From assembly GCA_021736985.1 (NCBI GenBank), contig JAIPEW010000006.1, forward strand, positions 45,560 through 109,559: a stretch of 64,000 bases of DNA, given 5' to 3'. The notes under the pieces were generated by a model. That model had not been told where the DNA came from. It searched no databases and saw only the letters and a list, made by a program, of their open reading frames with translations. The translations under genes and the position numbers were made by a program. The DNA is from Clostridiales bacterium (GTDB lineage: Bacteria > Bacillota > Desulfotomaculia > Desulfotomaculales > VENG01). This document shows positions 46,144 through 54,771 of the stretch, piece by piece (within the stretch, counting starts at the first letter, position 1; the number at the start of each line of letters is the position of its first letter).

Positions 46144-46296
46144 ATGCCAAATTACAGCCAGAGGATAAAACTCTATACTGGATTAATTATACTTATTATT
46201 GGTATATTGTTGCAATTTGTAAAAGATATTTATTTAAACATACTAACTGCTGCCAACTCCAATGATTCCTCCCAAGGCACCAGCCATTCCAGTTAA
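46144..46296 (+). CDS. Possible small membrane protein
   Basis: AAAGGA, 8 nt before ATG, opens a 50-codon frame with one hydrophobic helix (GLIILIIGILLQFV, about 13-26) and a Ser-rich tail. Its last 54 bases overlap the end of the minus-strand gene that follows, so the reading is doubtful. Confidence 0.35.
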   Translation: MPNYSQRIKLYTGLIILIIGILLQFVKDIYLNILTAANSNDSSQGTSHSS

Positions 46297-46668
46297 CACC
46301 AGTTTTTGTAAAGAGCATAATAAAACTATAGTACCCGGGAAAAACAATAATCCCAGCAACCAGGATATAATAAAGAAAAGTATTCCGACTATTAACCCGT
46401 GATAAATTCCCCTGTTAGAAGCACTGTAAGCTGCCCATACACCTCCAATGAAAACACTTATCGATAACACTCCAGTAGATATCCACGGAATAATTTTTTC
46501 TGAAACACTAAAAAAATAAAAAACAAGTCCTGCAATAGAAGCACCTAGTACAGAAACAACCAGAGAAATAAAAGTCCCCTTAAAGACTGACATAAAACTT
46601 AGAGATACATTTCCAGCATAATTTTTCCCATCATTAAAGTGAGAAAAAACTTTCACCCCCCCCTGCAA
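46243..46668 (-). CDS. TIGR04086-type membrane protein
   Basis: A 141-aa protein with four membrane helices (about 30-52, 62-81, 90-112, 117-138) and Gly-rich turns, matching the TIGR04086/YrzE membrane family found in Bacillota. Function unknown. The start is uncertain: TTG 46668 lacks a site, while GTG 46656 directly follows a run of eight G (46656-46663 as C on the plus strand). Confidence 0.7.
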   Translation of the reverse strand: MQGGVKVFSHFNDGKNYAGNVSLSFMSVFKGTFISLVVSVLGASIAGLVFYFFSVSEKIIPWISTGVLSISVFIGGVWAAYSASNRGIYHGLIVGILFFIISWLLGLLFFPGTIVLLCSLQKLVLTGMAGALGGIIGVGSS

Positions 46669-46740
46669 GTTATTTAGTTATATTTATACGCAAATATAAC
46701 TAAATAAAGAACAAATCAGATAAAAATTCCGGATAATAAT

Positions 46741-46777
46741 AAAGAATAGGTGGCTTTAGCCACCTATTCTTTATTAT
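46741..46777. terminator. Strong terminator-like hairpin
   Basis: A 14-bp stem AAAGAATAGGTGGC/GCCACCTATTCTTT with loop TTTA. On the minus strand it lies at the end of the small gene starting at 46904. Confidence 0.75.
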
Positions 46778-46904
46778 TATCTTTTTCAAAAGGTTCTTTA
46801 TCATCCACAAAGTTGTGTTCTGCTCGGCCGTCTAAGTTTACCTGCGTAGCAGATCCTGTTTTCTGTTTTATAAAATGCAGTCCCCGACTAAGACGTTTTA
46901 ACAA
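46764..46904 (-). CDS. Small charged hypothetical protein
   Basis: AAGGAGGG is followed 7 nt later by TTG, opening a 46-codon frame: MLKRLSRGLHFIKQKTGSAT, then an acidic end (DDKEPFEKDNNKE). No family is recognised. The ideal ribosome site and the terminator at its end support it. Confidence 0.5.
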   Translation of the reverse strand: MLKRLSRGLHFIKQKTGSATQVNLDGRAEHNFVDDKEPFEKDNNKE

Positions 46905-47145
46905 AAGAATCCCTCCTTTATAACTTATTTTGTACAATATACACCTTTTTAATAACCAAAAAAAACATTTTATACTTGTGTTCATTGTTTACCGTAGTTT
47001 TTAAATTAAATAGTTTTTTATACTATATTTTGCTTTACAAGGAAGGAGCTTAACCTTATTATAAAGAATTAAGCAAAAATTATTAATTTAATATTCCTGT
47101 CTGTTTTGACATGTAATACAATTTTTAGGGAGGGATACAAATATA

Positions 47146-47718
47146 ATGGACACAGCCAAAATTGAGCAAGCCGTGAAAATGATATTAGAAGCTATAGGAG
47201 AAGATCCCGACAGGGAAGGTTTAAAAAACACACCTACGAGAGTAGCAAAAATGTACCAGGAGATCTTTTGTGGTATAAAGCAAAACCCTGAAGAGCATCT
47301 TCACAAGATATTTTCAGAAAATCATGAAGAAATGATATTAATCAAAGACATCCCCGTTTATTCAATGTGTGAACATCACCTTTTACCTTTTTACGGCAAA
47401 GCACACGTAGCATACATACCAAGAAACGGTAAACTTACCGGACTGTCTAAATTAGCTCGTGTTGTGGAAGGTTATAGCAAGAGACCTCAACTGCAGGAAA
47501 GATTAACTACACAGGTTGCAGATACAATCATGAAATATTTAAATCCCATCGGTGTTTTAATTGTAATAGAAGCTGAACACATGTGTATGACTCTGCGGGG
47601 AGTAAAAAAACCAAATTCTAAAACAATTACCTCGGCAGTAAGGGGAGGGTTTAAAAACAATGATGCTACTAGAGCAGAAGCTTTTGCCTTAATAAGAAAC
47701 AACTTAGGAGGAGTTTAA
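47146..47718 (+). CDS. folE: GTP cyclohydrolase I
   Basis: A 190-aa FolE. It has the zinc and catalytic motif [10 protein letters not shown] (about 73-82), [20 protein letters not shown], the [12 protein letters not shown] motif with the second zinc Cys, and an RGGF tail. It converts GTP to dihydroneopterin triphosphate, the first step towards tetrahydrofolate, the C1 carrier of this organism's Wood-Ljungdahl pathway. AGGGAGGG precedes ATG. It is followed without a gap by the ypmA-like gene and then surE. Confidence 0.96.
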   Translation: MDTAKIEQAVKMILEAIGEDPDREGLKNTPTRVAKMYQEIFCGIKQNPEEHLHKIFSENHEEMILIKDIPVYSMCEHHLLPFYGKAHVAYIPRNGKLTGLSKLARVVEGYSKRPQLQERLTTQVADTIMKYLNPIGVLIVIEAEHMCMTLRGVKKPNSKTITSAVRGGFKNNDATRAEAFALIRNNLGGV

Positions 47719-47895
47719 TTGGATCAAAGTTCTAGCGGAAAACTAGAAATTATAGCATCAAAAAAATTTAATTCATACTCGGATATGTACAAGATTGTTG
47801 ATTTTTTAAACAAAAACCTTAAAGACAAGAAAATTATGCTTGGTCTATCAAAAACAGAAGAAGGAGACATGCTAATATCTATATATGAAACATAA
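47719..47895 (+). CDS. YpmA-like DUF4264 protein
   Basis: A 58-aa protein starting with TTG directly after the folE stop, with AGGAGGAG 6 nt upstream. It reads KLEIIASKKFN, then DMYKIVDFLNKNLKDKK and IMLGLSK, which fits the small DUF4264/YpmA family (function unknown, usually written DLYKIVDTLN...). It is probably cotranslated with folE. Confidence 0.72.
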   Translation: MDQSSSGKLEIIASKKFNSYSDMYKIVDFLNKNLKDKKIMLGLSKTEEGDMLISIYET

Positions 47896-47919
47896 TACAC
47901 TTAAAGTCGGAGGTAATTT

Positions 47920-48684
47920 ATGTACATACTCTTAACTAATGATGATGGTATTTATGCCCAAGGGTTACAAGCATTAAAAAAAATTTTATCTCCAATAGGA
48001 GAAATATATGTTGTAGCTCCTGACCGCGAAAGAAGTGCAACAGGACACGGTATAACTGTACATTCTCCTATTAAAGCTCAAGAAGTTTCTATTGAAGGAG
48101 CAAATAGTGCATGGTCCGTTGATGGTACACCTGTAGACTGTGTAAAACTAGGTTTAGAATCTCTTATGCCGTGTATTCCTGACCTTTTAGTATCTGGTAT
48201 AAATTGGGGCCCCAACCTGGGCACAGACGTTCTATATTCTGGAACTGTATCTGCAGCTATAGAAGGAGTAATAAACAATATTCCTTCCATAGCTATCTCA
48301 CTAGCAACACGCGAAGACCCTAATTTTTATACATCAACAAAACATATTCAAAAAATAATACAAGAGATATCTAATAAAAAACTTCCCTCCGACTGCTTGT
48401 GTAACGTAAATATTCCGAATATAAGCACGATAAGAGGAACAAAAATCACCACTTTATGCCGAAGAAAATACGAGAATGTATTTCATAAAAGACTTGATCC
48501 CAGGGGACAACCGTATTATTGGATGGGAGGTGAACCTAAAGACGAAGAATTATCAAACAACTCTGATTTTATAACCGACGCATGTGCTGTAAAAGAAAAT
48601 TATATATCTATAACTCCTGTCCATTTTGATCTTACAGACTATAATTCTATTAAATTATTTAGCACATGGTTTGAAAAAAAGTAA
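47920..48684 (+). CDS. surE: 5'/3'-nucleotidase SurE
   Basis: A 254-aa SurE phosphatase. The metal-binding TNDDG (residues 6-10), APDRERSATGHG, and SGINWGPNLGTDVLYSGTV (about 91-109) are all present. It dephosphorylates nucleoside monophosphates. GTCGGAGGT precedes ATG. It ends 3 bases before the stop of the convergent spoVB gene, with no room for a separate terminator. Confidence 0.95.
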   Translation: MYILLTNDDGIYAQGLQALKKILSPIGEIYVVAPDRERSATGHGITVHSPIKAQEVSIEGANSAWSVDGTPVDCVKLGLESLMPCIPDLLVSGINWGPNLGTDVLYSGTVSAAIEGVINNIPSIAISLATREDPNFYTSTKHIQKIIQEISNKKLPSDCLCNVNIPNISTIRGTKITTLCRRKYENVFHKRLDPRGQPYYWMGGEPKDEELSNNSDFITDACAVKENYISITPVHFDLTDYNSIKLFSTWFEKK

Positions 48685-48687
48685 GAG

Positions 48688-50226
48688 TTACCTGGTACGT
48701 AGTGCCCCTGTAATCCTATTGATGTCTTCTTTTTTTATGCCACCCATTATATACATTATTATCACGTAGACAGGAATACATAAAAACAAGGTAAAAATAA
48801 GGCTAATTTTTTCGCCACCTAATAAAGAATAAATTACCATAAAAAACACAATCATAAAAAAAGAGGACATTAAAGGTTTTAATAACCACGAGGATATATC
48901 AGTTTTTAAACCAGTTTGTTTACATAAATCACGATAGTTAAAAAATGCACCAACAGCATATGAAAAAGAAAGTGCATAAGCAGTTCCAAGTATACCCATA
49001 GATGGTAGAGCAGTAAGATAATACACTCCAACTATCTTAACGAATGAACCTATTAACAAGTTTTTGAGTGGTTTTTCAGCTTTTCCTAAACCTTGCAGGA
49101 TACCAGTGGTTGTTTGAGATAAATATATAAATGGGCCCCCTAAAGCAATTACCCTTAAGACATCTCCAGACTGCGGGTAACTAAAGAACAAATCGCACAA
49201 CTGTTCTGGAATAATCGTTAACAAAACAGTTGCAGGAACCCCGGCTAGCATAGTCAATCTAAATGAATCACTTACTCTTTTACGCAATAAAAAATAATTG
49301 TTAAGTGCTACCGAATCCGAAATAGCCGGAACCAGTGCCGTAGCAAGAGCAAATGTAACAATCCCCGGTGTTAATACAAGAACCATAGCTATGCCTATTA
49401 ATTCTCCATATGCTGCAGTTGCCTGAGATATAGATAATCCTGCTACCTGAAGTCGATAAGGTATCAAAATAGCATCTACAGACATTACTCCAGTTGTAAC
49501 AAGCCTGGTCATGGTTACTGGAACAGCAAGATTAAAAATGCGTACAGATACCTGCACTGCTGAACTTTTAGACATTTGTGGTTTATAACTTATACGCGGG
49601 CGGTCAAATATATACAAAATTAGCATTAATAAAAAACCTGTAAATTCACCTAATATGACGCCTAAAGATATTCCAATAGCAGCATATTCTACACCCCATG
49701 GGAGTAAATAGTGTGCTATTGTTAAACCGGCAAGAAATCTTATCAATTGCTCAGTTATCTGAGTCATAGCAGTAGGTGTCATACGCTGTAATCCCTGAAA
49801 AAAACCTCTAAACGCTGAACACAGGGACACGATAATAATTCCAGGAGTTAAACTTATAAAACAATAATAAACTTTAGGGTTTGGGAAAATATGCGTTTTT
49901 AAAAACGGGGCAAATAATATTAGAAGTATTGTGAATGAAATGCTTAAGATAACTATATATAAAAAAGAAATTTTAAATATCCTGTACGCTTGGTAAATAT
50001 TATTTTTTGCCACTTCTTCTGCAACTAATTTTGATATTGCTACCGGAATTCCTGCTGTAGCAGCAACAAGCACAAGTACATATATAGGATAAACCATATT
50101 AAAAAGCCCTACACCTTCAGGTTCAAGCAATCGAAACATGAAGATCTGATAAATAAATCCTATAACTCTATTAAAAAAATTTGCCAAAAATAATACCAGT
50201 GCTCCATACATAAAAGACCGGGCCAT
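48688..50226 (-). CDS. spoVB: Stage V sporulation protein B / lipid flippase
   Basis: A 512-aa polytopic membrane protein of the MATE/MOP superfamily, with about 14 helices and the PEGVGLFNMVYP and GIPVAISKLVAEE motifs of SpoVB. It probably flips lipid-linked peptidoglycan precursors during spore cortex formation; other polysaccharide flippases of this family look similar. It is monocistronic and converges on surE. Confidence 0.88.
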   Translation of the reverse strand: MARSFMYGALVLFLANFFNRVIGFIYQIFMFRLLEPEGVGLFNMVYPIYVLVLVAATAGIPVAISKLVAEEVAKNNIYQAYRIFKISFLYIVILSISFTILLILFAPFLKTHIFPNPKVYYCFISLTPGIIIVSLCSAFRGFFQGLQRMTPTAMTQITEQLIRFLAGLTIAHYLLPWGVEYAAIGISLGVILGEFTGFLLMLILYIFDRPRISYKPQMSKSSAVQVSVRIFNLAVPVTMTRLVTTGVMSVDAILIPYRLQVAGLSISQATAAYGELIGIAMVLVLTPGIVTFALATALVPAISDSVALNNYFLLRKRVSDSFRLTMLAGVPATVLLTIIPEQLCDLFFSYPQSGDVLRVIALGGPFIYLSQTTTGILQGLGKAEKPLKNLLIGSFVKIVGVYYLTALPSMGILGTAYALSFSYAVGAFFNYRDLCKQTGLKTDISSWLLKPLMSSFFMIVFFMVIYSLLGGEKISLIFTLFLCIPVYVIIMYIMGGIKKEDINRITGALRTR

Positions 50227-50514
50227 TAATTAATTCCTCTTTTCTCGTAAAGTTACCACAAATTAAATTATTACAATCTATGCCTGTACAAACTTATCTA
50301 TGTGGTAAAATTTGCAAACTTTAATGACAATTAAGTTATCTACTACAAGGATTTTAAAAATTAATATAGAATAAAGTTATTTTAATGAATGTTAACTATC
50401 AAATATTTAATTAATTTTAAGTAAATTTCCCGTCGCAACCTAGTAATGGCCGTTGTCTTGCATATAACAGCGGTTTTAAGGGAATCAATTACTTACAAAG
50501 GGAGGTACAAGACT

Positions 50515-52530
50515 TTGAAGAACTACGAAAATACGGCTATCAGAAATATTGCCGTAATGGCCCATGGTGGTGCAGGAAAAACATCACTCGTCGAAAGTAT
50601 GCTCTATAATACAGAGGCAATTAGCCGAATTGGAACTGTAGAAGACGGCACCACTACATCTGACTATCATCCAGAAGAAATAGAAAAGCAAATTACTATT
50701 CATACTAGTTTGGTTCCCTGGGAATGGAAAGAAACCAAGGTGAACTGTATGGACACTCCCGGGTATTCAGACTTCATTGGTGAAGTTAAAGGCGCTGTAG
50801 AGGTTGCAGATACAGCTTTGTTTGTGCTTTCTGCAGTAGACGGGGTAGAAGTTCAAACAGAAATATTATGGGATTATTGCAAAAATTCACAACATCCCCG
50901 AATAATATTTATAAATAAAATGGATCGTGAAAATGCTAACTTTTATTCTGTACTTGATAATATAAAAGAAAAGTTAAACATAATTCCGGCACCACTACAA
51001 ATACCTATTGGTTCAGCTCAAGATTTTAGTGGAATTGTTGATTTATTAAATAACAAGGCTTACGAATACGATAATAATGGTACACTTCAAGAAATAGATA
51101 TTCCCGCTGAAATTAAAGACACTTTTAATGAATATCAAGAAAAACTTATCGAAGCAGCAGCAGAATCAGATGATGAATTATTAATGAAATACTTGGAAGG
51201 TGAAGAACTAACTTCAGAAGAAATTAAAAAAGGATTAAAAAAAGGAGTTGCTGAATCAAAGGTTTTTCCAGTTATGTGTGGATCAGCTACAAGAAATATG
51301 GGTGTAATAAACCTGATGAATTTTATAGTTGAATATACACCTTATCCATCAGCAGGTGACACCGATTCTTTTTCTTCCTTAGTTTTTAAAACACTGGCTG
51401 ACCCATACGTAGGAAGGATGAACTTTATACGCATCTTTTCTGGTAAATTAGACAGTAGTGTAAACCTTTATAATAATACCAAGTCACAAAATGAAAAATT
51501 AGCTCAAATACATTACGTTAGGGGCAAAACTAGCATACAAACTCAGGAAGTACCTACCGGCGACATAGCAGTGTTAGTAAAACTTCAGAATACGGGAACA
51601 GGGGATGCCTTGAGCAGTAAAGATAATCCTGTACAATATGATCCTATTTCTTTTCCAAAACCAAACTATACTGTAGCTATTTTACCTAAAACTAAAGGCG
51701 ATGAAGACAAACTGGGCAATGCTATGAGCAAAATAATGGAAGAAGAACAGTCGCTTAAAATAGAAAAAAATACTGAAACTAAAGAAACACTGCTTACTGC
51801 AATGGGTGATGTTCATTTAGACATTATTGTTAATAAACTAAAAAAACGTTACGGAGTAGATGTTGATGTAAAAACTCCTAAGGTACCTTACAGAGAAACT
51901 ATACGTTCCGAGGTTTCTGTTGAAGGAAAACATAAAAAACAATCAGGTGGTCACGGTCAATTTGGCCACGTGCATATACAATTTTATCCTGCTGATAAAG
52001 ATTTTGATTTTCAAGAAAAAATCTTTGGGGGTGCTGTTCCTAAACAATATATACCTGCTGTAGAAAAAGGTCTCCAGGAAGCCATGACAGAAGGAGTTTT
52101 AGCAGGTTATCCAGTTACAGGATTGGGCGCAAAACTTTACGATGGTTCATATCATCCTGTCGATTCTTCCGAAATGGCTTTTAAAGTCGCTGCTTCTTTA
52201 GCGTATAAAAAAGGCATGGAAAAAGCTAACCCGATACTCTTAGAACCCATTATGGAAGTAGAAGTTTCTGTGCCGGAAAGTTATATGGGAGATATCATAA
52301 GTGATTTTAACGGTAAAAGGGGAAAAGTTCTTGGCATGGATCCATCCGGTGATAAAACTACCGTAAAAGCACTTGTTCCACTTTCTGAAATGTATAATTA
52401 TGCCATAGATTTAAAAGCAATAACCCGTGGACGAGGTTCTTTTATAATGAATTTCAACAGCTACGAAGAAGTTCCCGGACAGCTGGCAGAAAAAATTATA
52501 CAAGAAGCCAAAAAAGAAAAAGAAGCATAA
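50515..52530 (+). CDS. EF-G-like translation factor (FusA2 type)
   Basis: A 671-aa GTPase related to elongation factor G. G1 AHGGAGKTSL (about 16-25), DTPGYSDF (G3), NKMDRE (G4), then domains II-V. The G1 loop is HGGAGKT rather than the HIDAGKT of classical EF-G, which is typical of the FusA2-like paralogues whose role is less clear. TTG 50515 has GGGAGGT 9 nt upstream; the frame is open 23 codons further without a site. Two terminators follow. Confidence 0.85.
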   Translation: MKNYENTAIRNIAVMAHGGAGKTSLVESMLYNTEAISRIGTVEDGTTTSDYHPEEIEKQITIHTSLVPWEWKETKVNCMDTPGYSDFIGEVKGAVEVADTALFVLSAVDGVEVQTEILWDYCKNSQHPRIIFINKMDRENANFYSVLDNIKEKLNIIPAPLQIPIGSAQDFSGIVDLLNNKAYEYDNNGTLQEIDIPAEIKDTFNEYQEKLIEAAAESDDELLMKYLEGEELTSEEIKKGLKKGVAESKVFPVMCGSATRNMGVINLMNFIVEYTPYPSAGDTDSFSSLVFKTLADPYVGRMNFIRIFSGKLDSSVNLYNNTKSQNEKLAQIHYVRGKTSIQTQEVPTGDIAVLVKLQNTGTGDALSSKDNPVQYDPISFPKPNYTVAILPKTKGDEDKLGNAMSKIMEEEQSLKIEKNTETKETLLTAMGDVHLDIIVNKLKKRYGVDVDVKTPKVPYRETIRSEVSVEGKHKKQSGGHGQFGHVHIQFYPADKDFDFQEKIFGGAVPKQYIPAVEKGLQEAMTEGVLAGYPVTGLGAKLYDGSYHPVDSSEMAFKVAASLAYKKGMEKANPILLEPIMEVEVSVPESYMGDIISDFNGKRGKVLGMDPSGDKTTVKALVPLSEMYNYAIDLKAITRGRGSFIMNFNSYEEVPGQLAEKIIQEAKKEKEA

Positions 52531-52538
52531 ATAACAAA

Positions 52539-52576
52539 AAGAGATACCTCAAGTCTCTATTTACTAGGTATCTCTT
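52539..52576 (+). terminator. First hairpin behind the EF-G-like gene
   Basis: AAGAGATACCT pairs with AGGTATCTCTT across a 16-nt loop; it is followed by A residues rather than T, so on its own it is a weak terminator on the plus strand. Confidence 0.55.
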
Positions 52577-52600
52577 AAAAAAAAATCTTAAAACGAAAAC

Positions 52601-52628
52601 AAATGCCCGGGCACTTCCCGGGCATTTT
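52601..52628. terminator. Strong hairpin between EF-G-like gene and tRNA-Trp
   Basis: AAATGCCCGGG pairs with CCCGGGCATTT with loop CACTT, then TTTTC. It can also end the minus-strand tRNA-Trp transcript. Confidence 0.8.
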
Positions 52629-52637
52629 CATACAATC

Positions 52638-52713
52638 TGGCAGGGGAGATAGGACTCGAACCCACAACCCTCGGTTTTGGAGACCGACGCTCTGCCACTT
52701 GAGCTACTCCCCT
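52638..52713 (-). tRNA. tRNA-Trp (anticodon CCA)
   Basis: 76 nt including the encoded CCA end. Acceptor stem AGGGGAG/CTCCCCT is perfect; the anticodon stem TCGGT/ACCGA holds loop CTCCAAA with anticodon CCA. The T arm carries GGTTCGAGTCC. It has its own consensus promoter and terminates at the shared hairpin. Confidence 0.97.
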
Positions 52714-52743
52714 AAAATATTTTCTTATCAATTACTGTGAGAT

Positions 52744-52772
52744 ATTATATCTTATATACTAATACCGGTCAA
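52744..52772 (-). promoter_or_regulatory. Sigma-A promoter of tRNA-Trp
   Basis: On the minus strand TTGACC (52772-52767) and TATAAT (52749-52744) are 17 nt apart, 31 bases before the tRNA. Confidence 0.85.
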
Positions 52773-52852
52773 GAGATATTAATAACTGCTTAATATTTTA
52801 AGTATCTTTTAATAATATAGATAATGTTATAATATTTATGGAGGAATGTGCA

Positions 52853-53782
52853 ATGAATACAAGAATTGGTATTTTAATGGGCGGACGCTCTGCCGAAAAA
52901 GATGTTTCTATGCGTACTGGTGAAGCCGTATATAAGGCATTAATAAACTCAGGACACCAGGCTGAAAAAATTATTGTGGATTACGATATAGCTCAAAAAT
53001 TACAGGATAATAAACTTGACCTGGCATTCATTGCTTTACACGGTAAATATGGTGAAGACGGCACAATTCAAGGTCTTTTAGAAATGTTGGATATACCTTA
53101 CACTGGATCAAGTGTACTAACTAGCTCTCTGTGTATGGATAAAATATCAACTAAAAAAATATTAATTTATGAGAAATTACCTACACCTAATTTCACTGTG
53201 ATTGAAAATAAATTATTAGATACAAGTAAAGTAATTGAAAATATTTTATCACAGCACAAAATACCCCTTGTTGTTAAAGCTCCAACACAGGGATCTACTA
53301 TTGGGACTTCTTTTGTATACAAAGAGGAACAACTGTTACCTGCATTACAAGAAGCTTTTAAATATGATTCTCATGCTTTAATTGAAGAATTGATAGATGG
53401 TTCAGAAATAACTGCATCTATTATAGGTAACCGAGATCCTGTTGCTCTACCATTAATAGAAATTGTTTCTAAAACTGGTGTATATGATTATAAAAGCAAA
53501 TATACAGCAGGTTTAAGTGATCATATTATACCACCACGCATATCCATTGAATTACAAGAAAAAATAAAAGATTTAGCACTAAAAACATACAAATCCCTTG
53601 GGTGTAGAGGATTTTCCAGGGTCGACTTCATGGTAGATTCAATAAACAAAAAACCAACTATTTTAGAGGTTAATACTATACCAGGCATGACAGAAACAAG
53701 TTTAGTTCCAGATGCAGCAAAATCAGCAGGCATTAGCTTTGAAAACTTGATAGAAAAAATAGTATTTTACAGCTTGGAGTGA
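52853..53782 (+). CDS. ddl: D-alanine--D-alanine ligase
   Basis: A 309-aa ATP-grasp enzyme. GGRSAEKDVS (about 10-19), ALHGKYGEDG (about 62-71), the ATP-grasp lysines, and the metal-binding end VDF and EVNTIPGMT are all present. It makes the D-Ala-D-Ala dipeptide for peptidoglycan. GGAGGAATG precedes ATG 52853; ATG 52838 lies before the site. An extended -10 (TGTTATAAT, 52825-52833) sits very close to the start. It is followed 4 bases later by deoC. Confidence 0.93.
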   Translation: MNTRIGILMGGRSAEKDVSMRTGEAVYKALINSGHQAEKIIVDYDIAQKLQDNKLDLAFIALHGKYGEDGTIQGLLEMLDIPYTGSSVLTSSLCMDKISTKKILIYEKLPTPNFTVIENKLLDTSKVIENILSQHKIPLVVKAPTQGSTIGTSFVYKEEQLLPALQEAFKYDSHALIEELIDGSEITASIIGNRDPVALPLIEIVSKTGVYDYKSKYTAGLSDHIIPPRISIELQEKIKDLALKTYKSLGCRGFSRVDFMVDSINKKPTILEVNTIPGMTETSLVPDAAKSAGISFENLIEKIVFYSLE

Positions 53783-53786
53783 TATA

Positions 53787-54473
53787 ATGAATGTACAAGA
53801 ATTGGCAAAAACTATTGATAATACACAATTAAAACCTTACACTACCCGGGCACACATAACTAGCTTGTGTGCCCGGGCACGAAAATACAAATTTGCTTCT
53901 GTTTGTATAAATCCATGTTATGTAACACAAGCAACAAAAGAACTGGAAGGTTCTGGAGTACAAGTTTGTGCAGTAGTTGGTTTCCCCCTGGGTGCAGCTA
54001 CCACCAGGATTAAAACCTTAGAGGCAAAAGAAGCCCTAGAATGCGGTGCTTCTGAAATAGATTTTGTTTTAAACATTGGAAATATAAAAACAGGTAACAA
54101 GAAAGAGATTGAAAAAGAAATATATACTATAGTTAATTCACTAAAACAATTATATCCCTGTACAATAAAATCAATAATAGAAACTTGTCTATTAACAAAA
54201 GAGGAAAAAATATTAGCATGTGAAAGTGCAGTTAAAGCAGGCATAGATTATGTAAAAACTTCAACAGGTTTTTCCACTGAAGGAGCAAAACATACAGATA
54301 TTAAATTATTAAAAAAAATCACCGGTACAACAGTAAAAATAAAAGCAGCAGGAGGGATTAAAACTCTGGACACTGCATTAAAAATGCTGCAATCCGGGGC
54401 AGACCGCCTGGGCACTTCTTCTGGTGAAAAAATTATGCAAGAGCAATTAACAAACATACTTAACATAACATAA
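53787..54473 (+). CDS. deoC: Deoxyribose-phosphate aldolase
   Basis: A 228-aa class I aldolase. FVLNIGNIK, then the Schiff-base lysine in YVKTSTGFS (about 154-162) and KAAGGIKT. It splits 2-deoxyribose-5-phosphate into glyceraldehyde-3-phosphate and acetaldehyde. It is co-transcribed with ddl, an unusual pairing. An unexpected GC-rich hairpin lies in its 5' coding region. Confidence 0.95.
   Translation: MNVQELAKTIDNTQLKPYTTRAHITSLCARARKYKFASVCINPCYVTQATKELEGSGVQVCAVVGFPLGAATTRIKTLEAKEALECGASEIDFVLNIGNIKTGNKKEIEKEIYTIVNSLKQLYPCTIKSIIETCLLTKEEKILACESAVKAGIDYVKTSTGFSTEGAKHTDIKLLKKITGTTVKIKAAGGIKTLDTALKMLQSGADRLGTSSGEKIMQEQLTNILNIT
53845..53877 (+). repeat. GC-rich hairpin inside the deoC 5' region
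   Basis: CCCGGGCACACA and TGTGTGCCCGGG form a perfect 12-bp stem with a 9-nt loop, about 60-90 bases into the gene. CCCGGGCA is also the core of the hairpin at 52601-52628. Confidence 0.65.
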
Positions 54474-54580
54474 ATAAACTATATAATTTAATTGCAAAAT
54501 TTAAAAAGAAGGATTTTTTAATATATTAACGAAAGATTCTTTAAGATTTTTTTGAATTTTAAATACGAGGGGTGAAAAAC

Positions 54581-54754
54581 GTGGCTCATCGGTGTATAAT
54601 GTGCGGACGTATAATAGAAGAATGGGAATGGAAGAATAAGGACGAAGATGAAGATGAAGACTATCCCCAAAAACCACCTTCTTTTTGTCATAAATGTCAA
54701 GCTAAATTAAAAAAAGAAGCTGATGACCAGCATAAACCTTCTAAGCCTATGTAA
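54581..54754 (+). CDS. Small zinc-ribbon protein
   Basis: A 57-aa protein with two CxxC pairs (CIMC near residue 5, CHKC near 40) separated by a very acidic linker (KNKDEDEDEDYP), a likely single zinc ribbon. GTG 54581 has GAGGGGTGA 5 nt upstream; an in-frame GTG at 54572 overlaps that site. It lies 17 bases before the UPF0182 gene and probably shares its transcript. Confidence 0.65.
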   Translation: MAHRCIMCGRIIEEWEWKNKDEDEDEDYPQKPPSFCHKCQAKLKKEADDQHKPSKPM

Positions 54755-54771
54755 AATAAGGAGGAATTTTT

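Noticed and set aside
47106..47111. TTGACA as a folE promoter
   Set aside because: At 17 nt downstream lies the ribosome site rather than a -10 box.
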